A stretch of 25,694 nt of DNA, taken from positions 1 through 25,694 of the IMG/VR virus record IMGVR_UViG_3300035389_000028, one strand, 5' to 3'. The notes under the pieces are model-generated. The model did not search any database, was not told the DNA's origin, and worked only from the letters and a program-made list of their open reading frames with translations. The DNA is from a virus. Position numbers and translations under genes: made by a program. Below, piece by piece: positions 7,375 to 14,326 of the stretch; within the stretch, counting starts at the first letter, position 1; every line of letters starts with the position of its first letter.

Positions 7375-10018
7375 AATTCCACCTTGGTATATAGCCTGTT
7401 CTTTGTGCTTTTTCAATTGCGTTATAAACAGCCTTAGTAGTGTTGTTTGAGTCGCTACCTCCACTTATACTTATATTGAAGTTAATTACACCTGTGCCAT
7501 TATTTGAACTCTTAGAGCTTAATCCATATTTATCAAATACATCTTGATTTAAAGGTAATACTATTTCATCATCACCACCTTCACCTATTTCAACATGAGT
7601 ACTTCCAGAGACAAAACCTCCTGTAGCTAAGGATGTATATTTCTGTGATGCTATTGTAGCAAAAGACGCAGAAATAGCAGCAGTTTCAATTCCTGTTAAA
7701 ACACCTGCAAGAACAGGATTTGCTCCATGTTTTGACCAGATATCAGTTATGCCAAGCGCACCATTAGCCAAGGCTTGCAAAAGATTGTTAGCTTTATCTA
7801 CATTAAATTGTCGCTCTTTAAGCTTATCTATTTCTTTTTGCTTTGATTCTTCTGCTTCTGCTGCTTCTGCTATTGTAGCGTTTTTTGTAGCATAAACTGA
7901 TTTAACTTTCGCTTCATAATCTGATAAAGAAATAAGACCTTCTCCATATTGCTTATCAAGGCTTGATATTTGAGAGATAGCAGATTCTTTTGCACTATCA
8001 GAAGTGAGCTTAAAAGCATTTTGGAGTTCTTCTAACTGTTCTTTTTTTGTATTAATACTGTTTGTAAATAACTGGTCAATAAGATTTGTAGAGGTTTGTA
8101 GCAAGTTTAAACTTGAACTTATAATTTCATTTGTATCATCACTTATAATATCATTGTTTGAATCAGGGTTAGAAGCTTCTTCTTTAATTGCCTTTAATGC
8201 AGCTAATATTTCGGTTAATTTTTGTCTTTGAGTATCTGTCAAATCACTTGATTCAAGTAATGATTCGGCATATTTAACTTGTTCTGATATAGCATCAACT
8301 ACTGCCGTATTGGAATATGTTCTGTTTTCTTTAATATAATTATCAATTGCATTTTCTACTGGAGCTTCTAATACAGCCTTTTGTTCCTTTAGTTTAATTA
8401 TTATTTCATCTAAAATAGTTTTTTGTTTTTCAGAGAGGGCATTATTATTAGAGAGGGCAGTTGCTTTATTAATCTGCGCTTGAATATCTTCTTCTTGTGC
8501 AGATACAGATAAGGCTGAATTTGATTTTACAAATTCACCATAAATAGATACTTCTTCTGTAGTTTTCCCTATTGCTTCTTTTTTTTCATTCCATGTAGTT
8601 ATCATTTCATCTAAAGATGTTTTCTCACCTTCTGTAGCTGTAGCTGTTGTTTTATATTCATTGGCTTTATCAATTAATTCTTTGTAATATTGTTTTTGCG
8701 CAGAATCAGAAGCGGTTTTATTAGAAGAGATAAAATCAGTAACCGTTTGAACTTCAGATTCTGAAGTAGCATTGGTTTGTTGAGCACCTGAAGAAGCAGA
8801 AGAAAAATTTGATATAGTCGGTTTTGTTGGAACATTTTGCTCATATTCATCAATGGTTTGTAAGGCCATAAATTCCTCTCTATAATCTTGTATAGAGCTA
8901 TACCAGGAAGACTTTGTATATATATCATTGCCTAATGCTTTCTTTATTAAATCTACGGCGCCTGCAGAGTCTCCATTTTCTCTTGCTTCAGAAATTTTAT
9001 TTGAAACATTGGAATTAATTCTATCATCACCTTTGCCAAGATTATTTATATCATATGTATCAAGTATAGAACTATATGCAGAAGCTCTTGCCCCTTCCCA
9101 GTTTGTTGAACGTATATCTGGCGCTTCTGTTGGGTCCATTCCGTTTTTTTGCCATTTAACGATACTGGTATAAGAAGCTATTCCGCTTGTAGTACCATTA
9201 ATAGCTTGTATATAATTTTCTACCTTATAGAGAGAATCTAAAAGCCACTCAAAGGCAGGAGCTAAACTCAACACTAAACCTTCACCTAGGTCTTCTTTGA
9301 TATCACCAACTACATTAGAGATTTGTGTTAACTTTGATGAATCTAAAGCTCCAACACTTTCAGCTATGCCTCCATAAGTAGATTCAACTTTAGATAAAAT
9401 GATATTTTGAGCATCTTCTACTCTATTGGTCTCCATTAATGTTTTAATTTTATCTTTTTCACTATCCGTAAAATTGATATTCATTCTTTTCAGTGTAGTT
9501 AACTGGCCGATAGGGTCTGTAAGAGCTCTGGCTAACTGTTGTCCTGCACTGGTTACAGAAGTACCCATTGCAGTAGCTAAATCTAAAGCGTCAATTGTAG
9601 CTCTTTGTAAGCCTTCTTTGCTTAAAGATTTAGTAGCTACCATTAATTGCTCAACACCTAGTATAGTTTCATCACCATAGGTAGTAGTTTTTTGAAGAGA
9701 TGAAGCATAATCACCTAATTCATCTACAGTCATTCCAATTTGATTTCCTGTAGCTGATAGAGTTGCTTGAAGTTTTGTTTCCGCTTGTTCTTGAATAGTA
9801 TATAAATCAACCCATTCTTTTGTTGCGCTTACTATTTTACTTACGGCCAAACCAACAGCGGCGGCGGCAGGAGCTACGGCTAAGAGGCCTTTATTAAAAC
9901 TGGTTAAACCTTGGTTATTACCAAGATCACTCATTTTATTTTTTAAGCCTCCAAGTCCAGTAGTGGCTTGGGAAGTATCTGACGTAACTTTTAATTTTAA
10001 ATCTGCTGATTTTCCCAT
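7364..10018 (-). CDS. Tail tape measure protein, 884 aa
   Basis: Sets tail length and is threaded inside the tail tube. Seen: N-terminal region of tape-measure type with Gly/Ala-rich hydrophobic run GLLAVAPAAAAVGLAV (residues 44-59); the conserved stretch around MGTSVTSAGQQLARALTDPI; long coiled helices with many Lys/Glu/Gln (about 270-700); a hydrophobic Ala-rich segment near LLQALANGALGITDIW; and the C-terminal motif LATGGFVSGSTHVEIGEGG, frequent in tape measures. AAAGGA precedes the ATG. It follows the G-T chaperone frame without a gap and overlaps the hub gene by 11 nt. It is the longest gene of the tail module apart from the hub, as expected. Confidence 0.95.
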   Translation of the reverse strand: MGKSADLKLKVTSDTSQATTGLGGLKNKMSDLGNNQGLTSFNKGLLAVAPAAAAVGLAVSKIVSATKEWVDLYTIQEQAETKLQATLSATGNQIGMTVDELGDYASSLQKTTTYGDETILGVEQLMVATKSLSKEGLQRATIDALDLATAMGTSVTSAGQQLARALTDPIGQLTTLKRMNINFTDSEKDKIKTLMETNRVEDAQNIILSKVESTYGGIAESVGALDSSKLTQISNVVGDIKEDLGEGLVLSLAPAFEWLLDSLYKVENYIQAINGTTSGIASYTSIVKWQKNGMDPTEAPDIRSTNWEGARASAYSSILDTYDINNLGKGDDRINSNVSNKISEARENGDSAGAVDLIKKALGNDIYTKSSWYSSIQDYREEFMALQTIDEYEQNVPTKPTISNFSSASSGAQQTNATSESEVQTVTDFISSNKTASDSAQKQYYKELIDKANEYKTTATATEGEKTSLDEMITTWNEKKEAIGKTTEEVSIYGEFVKSNSALSVSAQEEDIQAQINKATALSNNNALSEKQKTILDEIIIKLKEQKAVLEAPVENAIDNYIKENRTYSNTAVVDAISEQVKYAESLLESSDLTDTQRQKLTEILAALKAIKEEASNPDSNNDIISDDTNEIISSSLNLLQTSTNLIDQLFTNSINTKKEQLEELQNAFKLTSDSAKESAISQISSLDKQYGEGLISLSDYEAKVKSVYATKNATIAEAAEAEESKQKEIDKLKERQFNVDKANNLLQALANGALGITDIWSKHGANPVLAGVLTGIETAAISASFATIASQKYTSLATGGFVSGSTHVEIGEGGDDEIVLPLNQDVFDKYGLSSKSSNNGTGVINFNISISGGSDSNNTTKAVYNAIEKAQRTGYIPRWNYAK

Positions 10019-10318
10019 TTAAAACATCCTTTGCTCGGGGTGATATAGCTTATCTAACGGTTCTAGTAAGTCGATTATTTCTACTAGCTTGCAAGGTATC
10101 GTAGCCCAACCTCCAGAATAGGGATAACCTTGCGTTTTCCACCTCTGGTAAAAAAGAAAAGAGCTGATAGCTAGTTCATCACTTAGGATTGACGTTATGC
10201 TATCAAGCTCTACTAAATCATGATTTTTAAGTTCTAAAACTCTGTCGCAATAGCCATATTTCCGCTTATATTTCGTTGTATACCCTTCACACAAAAGACA
10301 ATATAAGCGGGTTATTAG
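10019..10318 (-). CDS. T part of the tail assembly chaperone G-T, made by -1 frameshift (99 aa extension)
   Basis: This frame has no ATG and no ribosome binding site at its beginning; the first possible start would be a TTG at 10292-10294. It continues without a stop from the A AAA AAC slippery site at 10318-10324 at the end of the upstream gene. A -1 slip there gives a fusion of 109 + 99 = 208 residues. In many siphophages the G and G-T proteins coat the tape measure protein during tail assembly; the order tube protein - G - T - tape measure is exactly kept. The extension contains a Trp-rich C-terminal half (RWKTQGYPYSGGWATIPCK) and ends next to the tape measure start. Confidence 0.88.
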   Translation of the reverse strand, partial: LITRLYCLLCEGYTTKYKRKYGYCDRVLELKNHDLVELDSITSILSDELAISSFLFYQRWKTQGYPYSGGWATIPCKLVEIIDLLEPLDKLYHPEQRMF

Positions 10319-10324
10319 TTTTTT
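10262..10324 (-). promoter_or_regulatory. Programmed -1 frameshift signal
   Basis: Slippery heptamer A AAA AAC (10318-10324) in the reading phase of the G gene, followed by the stop TAA. After a 7-nt spacer comes a perfect 11-bp stem, CCGCTTATATT with AATATAAGCGG (10300-10310 with 10262-10272), around a 27-nt loop. Heptamer type, phase, spacing and stem all fit known -1 signals. Confidence 0.92.
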
Positions 10325-10644
10325 TCTTTAAAATCAAAATTAAATTCGCTTAGAACTTTTTGACAAACTTCATGAACTAATGCTCGAGAGCCAGGAAGAC
10401 CTGGTAATTCTCGTTCAGTTACTTCGTTGTTATTGTCAGATCTAAAAATTCCTTTAACTTTTAAAATGCTTTTTTTGTAGACCTCTGAATCTGTCATTGA
10501 ACTTTTAATAAACCCTTCAAAATCCTCTGAAGACGGAACTTTATAAGTTACCTCAACTGTTGATTCTTCTTTTTCTTCAATCTGTTTGGCAGTTCTACAG
10601 CATTTAGGATGAAAGGTTTTTTCACGTTGAATTGATATAGTCAT
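10315..10644 (-). CDS. Tail assembly chaperone G, 109 aa
   Basis: Short protein between the tail tube gene and the T frame. It is the non-shifted product; the shifted one is G-T. The N-terminus begins TISIQREKTFHPKCC; the C-terminal half is helical and charged and ends FDFKEKN, where the last three codons GAA AAA AAC form the slippery site. Its ATG overlaps the stop of the tube gene (one shared base). Family-level sequence is poorly conserved, so the call rests on gene order and on the frameshift signal. Confidence 0.85.
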   Translation of the reverse strand: MTISIQREKTFHPKCCRTAKQIEEKEESTVEVTYKVPSSEDFEGFIKSSMTDSEVYKKSILKVKGIFRSDNNNEVTERELPGLPGSRALVHEVCQKVLSEFNFDFKEKN

Positions 10645-11030
10645 TATACTTTAGCTGCCTTTGTTAATTCGCCAGTACCTTTGCCTGTGAAGTCTAATTT
10701 GATAATATTCCCACGTTCCAACGGAATACTGTTACTATCAAGAAGAAAAACTCCTGATAAAGTTAGATTGCCAGCATCTGCTTCGAAAGAAACCTCTTCA
10801 CCATTTGCATCAATTAGCAGTTTTCTGTTTTCATCAGTGTAATCCAAATTACATGTTCCAGAGACAGTAAACGAGTGAGTGCCACTAACGTTTTTATCCC
10901 ATTTTTGGCCGAGTTCATTATCTGCTTTAATATCAATTGCTTCTTTTACTGTGAATTTCTCACAGCAAGCCAATTTGCTTGGTATAGTTCCGATTCTTAG
11001 TTCAGCATCAATTCCTGTATATGTTGCCAT
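10644..11030 (-). CDS. Major tail (tube) protein, 128 aa
   Basis: A beta-rich protein of small tail-tube type: MATYTGIDAELRIGTIPSKLACC, then residues 40-100 with HSFTVSGTCNLDYTDENRKLL and LTLSGVFLLDSNSIPLERG, ending TGKGTGELTKA. These are typical for tube subunits, which stack in hexameric rings. AAAGGA within the end of the preceding zinc-ribbon gene serves as ribosome binding site. It lies directly before the G/G-T chaperones and after the tail terminator gene, as expected. At 128 residues it is at the short end for the family. Confidence 0.85.
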   Translation of the reverse strand: MATYTGIDAELRIGTIPSKLACCEKFTVKEAIDIKADNELGQKWDKNVSGTHSFTVSGTCNLDYTDENRKLLIDANGEEVSFEADAGNLTLSGVFLLDSNSIPLERGNIIKLDFTGKGTGELTKAAKV

Positions 11031-11033
11031 TTT

Positions 11034-11195
11034 TTAATCCTTTAGAACTTTAAGTTCTTTCTTGTTTTCATTTTCAACTACAAATGGTGTCATTACTTTG
11101 CCACATTTGGGGCAAGGTCTTTGGCTTTCATAATCAAACCGATTAACTACTATTTTGCAATTTTTACAAATCCATTGTTTCTTTTTTTTATTCAC
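11034..11195 (-). CDS. Small zinc-ribbon protein, 53 aa
   Basis: Reads from GTG at 11193-11195 to TAA at 11034-11036. GAGGT stands about 10 nt upstream, inside the end of the preceding gene, which it overlaps by 8 nt. Two Cys pairs are visible: WICKNCK (CxxC) and CPKCGK (CxxC), about 16 residues apart, typical of a zinc ribbon. Such a protein inside the tail module is unusual; it could be a small regulator or a structural zinc knuckle. No family name can be given. The good frame, the ribosome binding site and the tight packing make it a real gene. Confidence 0.72.
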   Translation of the reverse strand: MNKKKKQWICKNCKIVVNRFDYESQRPCPKCGKVMTPFVVENENKKELKVLKD

Positions 11196-11598
11196 TTGCT
11201 TCTACCTCGATTTTTATAGTAATAGCAATAAGTCCTATTCCTGTTCTAGCATCTGTTTCTATATTTACATCAGACAACAAACACCATCCTCCAAGGTGAG
11301 GGTTGGACCTCATAACTTCTTCAACTGTTTCGGTATAATCAGTCATCCATTTTTTTAAAACGTCACTTTCTTCTGTTTGTATAGCTAAGCCTAAAAGTAA
11401 TGAATGAGATGTAGTAAAATCTTCAACATTAAAAGACCTTCCTGTTTCCACGATATTTGCTCTTGGATATTCAATAGCACTTGATAAAGGATCACTAAAA
11501 CCTTGAACAATAACATTAAATGAAGGTAGCTCTCTTTCTATTAAAAGAGGATTTAAAAAAGCTTCAACAAAAGCTGTTAATTTTTCTTGAACATTCAT
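11188..11598 (-). CDS. Tail terminator / neck protein, 136 aa
   Basis: Fits the tail terminator (gpU-like / minor tail) place: after the connector and head-closure genes and before the tube gene. Seen: helical N-terminus (VQEKLTAFVEAFLNPLL), beta strands in the middle (FNVIVQGF, ANIVETGRSF) and the C-terminal strand pattern GIGLIAITIKIEVEASE, common in this family where the last strand joins the ring. Its ATG overlaps the previous stop (ATGA). The role (ring closing the tail at the head side) follows from the family and order; sequence similarity is only moderate. Confidence 0.72.
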   Translation of the reverse strand: MNVQEKLTAFVEAFLNPLLIERELPSFNVIVQGFSDPLSSAIEYPRANIVETGRSFNVEDFTTSHSLLLGLAIQTEESDVLKKWMTDYTETVEEVMRSNPHLGGWCLLSDVNIETDARTGIGLIAITIKIEVEASE

Positions 11599-11978
11599 TT
11601 TATTTTTGCCTCCACGTTTTTTATTAGATAATCTAAAATATTTGTATTCCTTTTAAATTCATCAAACCCTGGTGACATAAATTCATGCTCCGTTCCAGTC
11701 CATTTTGCTAAATAATTAAGAGACCCAGAAACACCAACTCCAACACGAACAAACCATGATTGTGAACGTTTTTCGTAGAAAGCCTTTACTGATTCTTCTG
11801 TTTGACCAGTAATCATTTCTAAAGCTTTACCATGTAAAAAAGAACTTCTTATGTTATCTGCCAAACTATGAGATAAATCACCAATGGCCATAGTTACGTA
11901 AGCTGGATATTTAGCGTTTAGTTTTTGAATAACATCAGGTGCTTTTCCTCCAAGTGAAATTTTAATTCCTTCAGACAA
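11595..11978 (-). CDS. HK97 gp10-like head-tail joining protein, 127 aa
   Basis: Starts with TTG at 11976-11978 behind GAAGGG; the previous stop TAA is directly adjacent. The segment with ALEMITGQTEESVKA, followed by a beta stretch SWFVRVGVGVSGSLNYLAKW and EHEFMSPGFDEF, is of the HK97-gp10 / minor tail type (residues G-x-L/N-x-S followed by a hydrophobic strand and a Y/W-rich end). It should sit at the head-tail joint. Translational coupling to both neighbours is evident. Confidence 0.75.
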   Translation of the reverse strand: MSEGIKISLGGKAPDVIQKLNAKYPAYVTMAIGDLSHSLADNIRSSFLHGKALEMITGQTEESVKAFYEKRSQSWFVRVGVGVSGSLNYLAKWTGTEHEFMSPGFDEFKRNTNILDYLIKNVEAKIK

Positions 11979-12518
11979 TTAATTTCCCTTCTTATATCTT
12001 TGAAGCATCTTTTTTACTACCAATGGTGGTAATGATTGCTCTATGCTTTCAGTTCCACCATCAGTATTTCTAGTAGTAATTCCAACTTGTGATGAACTTA
12101 AAATTTTAGAAGCATACTGAAATGTCATAGCAATACAGGCCTTTATATCTTTTGGAATATTTTCATATCCTGCCGTATATATAGCTTTAACTACGTCACG
12201 GCCTTCTGCTCTTAAAATTTCTTGATCATAGAAAGTAACTATCCCTGTCCTAGAATCTAGTCTGTAAGATTCAGAGAGAATAGGAGTTGTAAAAATTCTA
12301 TCAATTGAAACATACAAGGCTAAAGCAGTAACAGGAGTTATTGGCAAGACTAACTTATCATAAGAAGCACCATCACTAAAAAAAGAATAATCAGAAAGTG
12401 AAAAGGTTTCACGATCACAAAATTTGGCACAGGCTAATTCGGAAATATCAAGAATGTTTTGATATTTATCATTTTCTGTAACGTTAATTCCAAAATCTTT
12501 TAATTCGCTTACAATCAT
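11979..12518 (-). CDS. Head-tail connector (gp6-like adaptor), 179 aa
   Basis: Connector protein that binds the portal ring. Seen: helical N-terminus with DISELACAKFCDRETF, the typical VLPITPVTALALYVSIDRIF, the strand RLDSRTGIVTFYDQ and AIYTAGYENIPKDIKACIAM, a combination common in phage connector proteins (TAGYxxxPxDIxxA). The C-terminus is basic (VVKKMLQRYKKGN). I start at ATG 12516-12518 since AAGGA lies 8 nt before it; a GTG six bases upstream is too close to that site. It lies just after the capsid gene. Confidence 0.85.
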   Translation of the reverse strand: MIVSELKDFGINVTENDKYQNILDISELACAKFCDRETFSLSDYSFFSDGASYDKLVLPITPVTALALYVSIDRIFTTPILSESYRLDSRTGIVTFYDQEILRAEGRDVVKAIYTAGYENIPKDIKACIAMTFQYASKILSSSQVGITTRNTDGGTESIEQSLPPLVVKKMLQRYKKGN

Positions 12519-12535
12519 TTTCACTTTCCTTTTAA

Positions 12536-13669
12536 TTAAGCTTCAGGTTCTTCAGGAACATCAGCTATAACTTTAAGAATCTTAAAAGCATCCTTAATTG
12601 ACAAATTACCATCTTGACGTTCAGTTCCTTTGAACCCAACTTTGTTTTCATCAGCATATCTTTCTCTTAATATTTTGATAGCCATTGATTGACGGTCTGC
12701 AATATGATAATAACTGAAGTCACCTGCAACAATTACATTACCTGTGCTTCCAACCTTATCAAGCTCTTTACATTCAACAATAGGAATATCATTTATTGTT
12801 TTTAATTTCTCATTTTGTGAGAATAAATAATTCCCAGTTGCAGTTTGGAATTTCTTGATTGTTGCAACAGTTTCATGCTTCATTACCAAAATTGCTGAAT
12901 CTGAATAATCACCAAGTCCATCAATGAAATCCGAAACAGAAGTCCAGTTAAAGTCAGACTGTTCAACTTCTGTTACACCTGTAGAACCCAATTCAGTAAT
13001 AATCCCAGTCATGTTATCAGAAACAGAACCCGCACCTAATAAAATTTCATGATCTTCTTTTTTGGCATAGGCTTTACTGAATTTAGAAACAATCCATGCT
13101 TCTAAATCTTGAGTAACATCTGCTAAATCATCTTCATGAACTTTAATTATTGCATTAAGATCATAAGAACCTAAAGTTTTTGTAGTAGGAGTTACTGTTT
13201 GAGAAGAGTTAGTGCTTGCACTCTGTGCAGTGTAATAAACTTCAATATCATCATCATCAATTGCAATGGTATAAAACCCTTTGGTTTTGTGAACTGTGCA
13301 ATAGTTTCTTAATTTTGCAACCTTATTACGTGCAGTATCAATTTTGGTAGCAATGGTGGTAGGAATTAAGGCAGCATAAGCTCTCCCTTCTAAAAGAGCT
13401 GAACGAAAACCTTCAACAAACTCATCAGTTGCTTTCTTTTCTTGAAGAGACTTTAATTCTATTTCAGTTTTTTTATCACTTTCGTTTTCAATTAAGCCAC
13501 TATCAGAGTTATTTTGAGATTCCTTAACAATCTGCTCTTCAATAACTGAAATCAATTCAGAAGCCTTTTTGTAAGCTTCAAGATTTTGTGTTGTATTTTC
13601 GTTAAGTAAAGTCTTATAAGCCTTTGCTTCATTTGCTACTGCTTGTTCTAATTTTTCTTTAAGTGTCAT
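12536..13669 (-). CDS. Major capsid protein, HK97 fold, 377 aa
   Basis: Forms the icosahedral head. Residues 1-85 are a charged coiled-coil segment like the HK97 delta domain, which acts as internal scaffold and is removed by the prohead protease. Then follows the core: ALIPTTIATKIDTARNK, the beta-strand block YTIAIDDDDIEVYYTAQS, ALTERNATING helical spine SYDLNAIIKVHEDDLADV and AWIVSKFSKAYAKKEDHEIL, and near the end AIKILRERYADENKVGFKGTERQDG with the typical late A-domain strands. Size agrees with the family. GAGGAT precedes the ATG, which overlaps the protease gene stop by 4 nt. Confidence 0.93.
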   Translation of the reverse strand: MTLKEKLEQAVANEAKAYKTLLNENTTQNLEAYKKASELISVIEEQIVKESQNNSDSGLIENESDKKTEIELKSLQEKKATDEFVEGFRSALLEGRAYAALIPTTIATKIDTARNKVAKLRNYCTVHKTKGFYTIAIDDDDIEVYYTAQSASTNSSQTVTPTTKTLGSYDLNAIIKVHEDDLADVTQDLEAWIVSKFSKAYAKKEDHEILLGAGSVSDNMTGIITELGSTGVTEVEQSDFNWTSVSDFIDGLGDYSDSAILVMKHETVATIKKFQTATGNYLFSQNEKLKTINDIPIVECKELDKVGSTGNVIVAGDFSYYHIADRQSMAIKILRERYADENKVGFKGTERQDGNLSIKDAFKILKVIADVPEEPEA

Positions 13670-14322
13670 TTTTTACATCCTCGAGAAATCCTAATTTCTC
13701 TTGCTTTTGTTATTCGAGAAATTTCTTCTGCTAATTCAGAATCCACTGATTCCTCTCCTGGTAAATCCACTGATTCACTTTCGGAATTATCATTATCCTT
13801 TTCATTTTCGTCATCATCTTCATTATCTGCATCTTGTGGTTCTGCATAAACTTCACCTGCTGGAGAAGTTACAAAATCACAATATCGAACTAGCTCATAG
13901 CTTTTATCATCAATTACGCCATCTCTATCACAACTACCATAGCCAACTGATGATACACCAATTCCTATGCCCTCCTTTAATAACCGTAATAAGAGTTCGT
14001 TATATTTTTCATCAATTACTTTAATAGTGACAACAAGTTCGCCGTCTATAATCTTTGGCTCTTTAGCTACAGCTCTATAATTTATAAATTCTGAATGATA
14101 ATCAGGTTCATGGCCATCACAAACAGGAGTTGCTTTATTTTCATTTATAAGCCGTTGAGCCAGTGTTGTAGGATAAACTCTTCCATTTAAATTGATCTTA
14201 TCGAGTTTCCAAATTGAGGCAGTCCAAACATTTGCTTCTGATTCTTGTCCTTCTTTAATTTCTGATTGCTTTAAAGAACCAAAAGTTGTTTCAATCAACT
14301 TTTTTAATTTTTTCTTTCCCAT
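13666..14322 (-). CDS. Prohead protease, 218 aa
   Basis: Assemblin-type serine protease that processes capsid and scaffold parts during head maturation. Seen (numbering from the chosen start): KINLNGRVYP (42-51), His71 in GHEPD, GVSSVGYG (122-129) with the nucleophile probably Ser125, and CDFVTSPAG (148-156), the typical (D/F)xVxxPA. The tail after residue 160 is very acidic (DADNEDDDENEKDNDN) and could act as a scaffold-like or disordered part. I start at ATG 14320-14322, since GGGAG lies 8 nt upstream; the open frame to 14361 overlaps the portal gene. It precedes the capsid gene, as usual. Confidence 0.9.
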   Translation of the reverse strand: MGKKKLKKLIETTFGSLKQSEIKEGQESEANVWTASIWKLDKINLNGRVYPTTLAQRLINENKATPVCDGHEPDYHSEFINYRAVAKEPKIIDGELVVTIKVIDEKYNELLLRLLKEGIGIGVSSVGYGSCDRDGVIDDKSYELVRYCDFVTSPAGEVYAEPQDADNEDDDENEKDNDNSESESVDLPGEESVDSELAEEISRITKAREIRISRGCKK

Positions 14323-14326
14323 TTCT

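Noticed and set aside
7375-7464. N-terminal extension of the tail hub frame
   Set aside because: It lies inside the tape measure gene; the ATG at 7372-7374 has AAGGTGG at proper distance.
10019-10294. Independent gene from TTG 10292
   Set aside because: No Shine-Dalgarno, and the upstream -1 frameshift signal explains its expression much better.
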